Translations under genes and position numbers: made by a program
Shown here: piece by piece, positions 62,308 through 64,000 of the stretch
Layout of the letters: the number at the start of each line of letters is the position of its first letter
Numbering within the stretch: position 1 is the stretch's first letter
The notes under the pieces: model-generated
Database searches by the model: none
Told to the model about the DNA's origin: nothing
What the model saw: the letters and a program-made list of their open reading frames with translations, nothing else
Assembly: GCF_000002985.6 (NCBI RefSeq)
Contig: NC_003280.10
Span: forward strand, 10,846,501-10,910,500
DNA length: 64,000 nucleotides
Direction of reading: 5' to 3'
Source of the DNA: Caenorhabditis elegans
Lineage: Eukaryota > Nematoda > Chromadorea > Rhabditida > Rhabditidae

Positions 62308-63819
62308 TTATTTCTCCCAAATCTTGGCAATCTTTCTCATACACTCGTCGCCGGTTTCAGTTTGTGATCTCAGTTCGTTTATATTCCGTAATCGTTGATT
62401 TTTTATGAATCGGAAAGTAAAGATTATAAGCGATGGAATTGCAATGCAAGCGTATGGTGTTGTCTGGAAATATTTAAAAATTATTTTTTTAAAATATATT
62501 TTTTAAATTGAAACTTACATAGCTCAGTGCCAAGACCAGACCAGATTGTAACGGGGAAAGATTGAGCTGAAATTCCAGAAACACTTTTGTAAAGACCGAA
62601 TATATCAGGCATGCAAAAAACTGCGACATTGAAAGGAAGAAAATCGCTTGTGAAGATTTCAATGCTTCTCTAGACTGATATCTCTGATTAACGTTAAACG
62701 ATTTACTGAAAATTGGAATTTTATATAATTTAACTTAAACTCGATGAAGAAAGAACCTTTCAGTACTTGTTGACACCAACCTCTGCTGTCGATCCTGTAG
62801 AACATTAATGTAAAGAATAATTACATTTATTACCATATGAGCAATTGACATATAAAGTGCAATGGCTAGAAATGTTTGGAATCTGTTAACAGATTTCGAT
62901 GGGAATTGTCCACAAGTTGGCACGTATTCCGTCAGTGGATCTCCCCAGAATATGATTTGTACGTTAGCGTAATTGCATGCGATCTGAAATTGTGCGGAAT
63001 AGTCATGGGCTAGCAAGGTTTTTATTTGAAAACGGGAGAAATCATGTTAAACCTGAAAATGGTTTTACTGCTCGAGGAGAAGTGCGCAATTTTTAGTTTT
63101 CGCAGTGATTCTTGTTTTAGCTGGAATTCTTGATTTTGCATCATTTTCACTAACTCATTCTGTATTTAATATACAAATTGCCTTCCTTTATTTTTTTCCA
63201 ATAAATTCATGTAATGTGTTTGGAATCTTAAAAACTAACCATCAATATTGACAAAACTACTCCCGGCCAGTACTTCAACTTCGGCCATAGCTTCGGGAAA
63301 ATCGTTGCAAAAATTCGATCAATAGTCATTGCGGATTGTATAAAAATCATTCCAGTGTTTCCAGCGACAAGACTAAAAGTGACATACTTGCAGTCAATCG
63401 CTGGATAGTAAAGATTACATGGCTCACTGAGCTTAAAAAAAACTTGATAGATCACTTGAATCTGTAATAGAACTGATTCTCAAACATCAAGATTATAAAA
63501 ACTATACAGATTTGCAAGTCAATTTCTACTTGACTGATTAAATAATAACATAATGAACTCAAAAAATCAGAAGCCAACTTACCCTCAAAACTATATACGC
63601 AGTTTGGTGCAATGAGCAACACATGAGCCCACAAAATAAGAACATTCTAGTTGAAATATTAATAATTGACTCCATAAATAACTTTTGAATAGCAAATCCT
63701 GTTAAAATCATCGAAGTAGTCGCTATTATTAGATTGAGGAAAAGTGCAGATGTGTAGAGTTTTGAGGAGTACATTTCCATGTGTGCATCTGATGCACAGA
63801 CTGGATTATTTGTTGTCAT
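62308..63819 (-). CDS. Sra-class seven-transmembrane chemoreceptor (third of three)
   Basis: Five exons in phase: 63583-63819, 63240-63461, 62781-62983, 62519-62705 and 62308-62463, giving 334 residues. Landmarks: NNPVCASDAHMEMYSSKLY, FKLSEPCNLYYPAIDCKYV, AMTIDRIFATIFPKLW, VPTCGQFPSKSVNRFQTF, FNVNQRYQSREALKSSQAIF and SMSQFFACLIYSVFTKV. The 222 nt exon 2 equals exactly the 146 + 76 nt exons of the two paralogues in this window, so one intron differs. Predicted chemosensory GPCR, ligand unknown. Confidence 0.9.
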
Positions 63820-64000
63820 GGTTAGCTGAAATATAAGGGATTTTTTTAAAATTGTGTGTTGCGGAGATGTGCGGAAAAATTACAATTTGATATTTTTTGC
63901 ATTTTTCTCGATACGATCAAAAAATACATGTAACGTTTAATAATTTTCTCTCCGTTACATCAAATTTTTTTTGTTCATAATTTGTAAAGTAAACTAAATT
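63820..64000. other. Upstream region of the third Sra gene
   Basis: 181 bp of AT-rich sequence to the window edge. A TTTCAG acceptor on the minus strand lies 5 bases before the start codon; nothing else can be said. Confidence 0.4.

Overview
This window reads as nuclear DNA of a Caenorhabditis nematode, almost certainly C. elegans. It is AT-rich and gene-dense, with short introns bounded by GTRAG donors and TTTTCAG acceptors, acceptor sites directly upstream of start codons (spliced-leader trans-splicing), and many palindromic repeats. The adjacent genes gmps-1, cap-2, cyn-4, copz-1 and orc-2 match in content and order what I recall of the M106/F59E10 cosmid region of chromosome II. That placement is recalled, not searched.

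Layout. 1-8.6 kb: a minus-strand MADF-domain gene running off the left edge, with two near-identical 1.7 kb elements in inverted orientation; one copy is in its first intron and the other upstream of its first exon. 9.2-14.4 kb: two minus-strand genes, a short RNA polymerase III subunit (RPC9/CRCP type) and a prostaglandin-reductase-like oxidoreductase. 14.4-17.7 kb: repeats and one doubtful 70-codon gene. 17.7-30.8 kb: a housekeeping block of GMP synthase (-), F-actin capping protein beta (+), a U-box cyclophilin (-), zeta-COP (+) and ORC2 (+). copz-1 and orc-2 look like an operon, and cyn-4/copz-1 share a 305 bp divergent promoter region. 31-35.4 kb: inverted-repeat elements, a degenerate interstitial telomere array, and a small GPI-anchored Ly6-like gene. 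36-39.4 kb: a tyrosine-phosphatase-like protein with every key catalytic motif altered, and an orphan single-pass membrane protein. 42.8-46.7 kb: a patched-related RND transporter. 46.8-63.8 kb: three minus-strand Sra-class chemoreceptor genes, interrupted by a core-2/I-branching glycosyltransferase and an apparently intact mariner transposon.

The left half is mostly general cell machinery (GTP synthesis, actin capping, splicing-type cyclophilin, COPI coat, replication origin recognition). The right half is nematode-specific membrane and receptor biology with much more repeat DNA. I rebuilt exon structures by hand from splice signals and checked that reading phase closed for every multi-exon model given. 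No wholly new system is obvious. The items most worth a second look are the pseudophosphatase, the inverted 1.7 kb element pair around a first exon, the flanked telomere-like array, the CCAAT/GC-box palindromes, and the intact mariner element.
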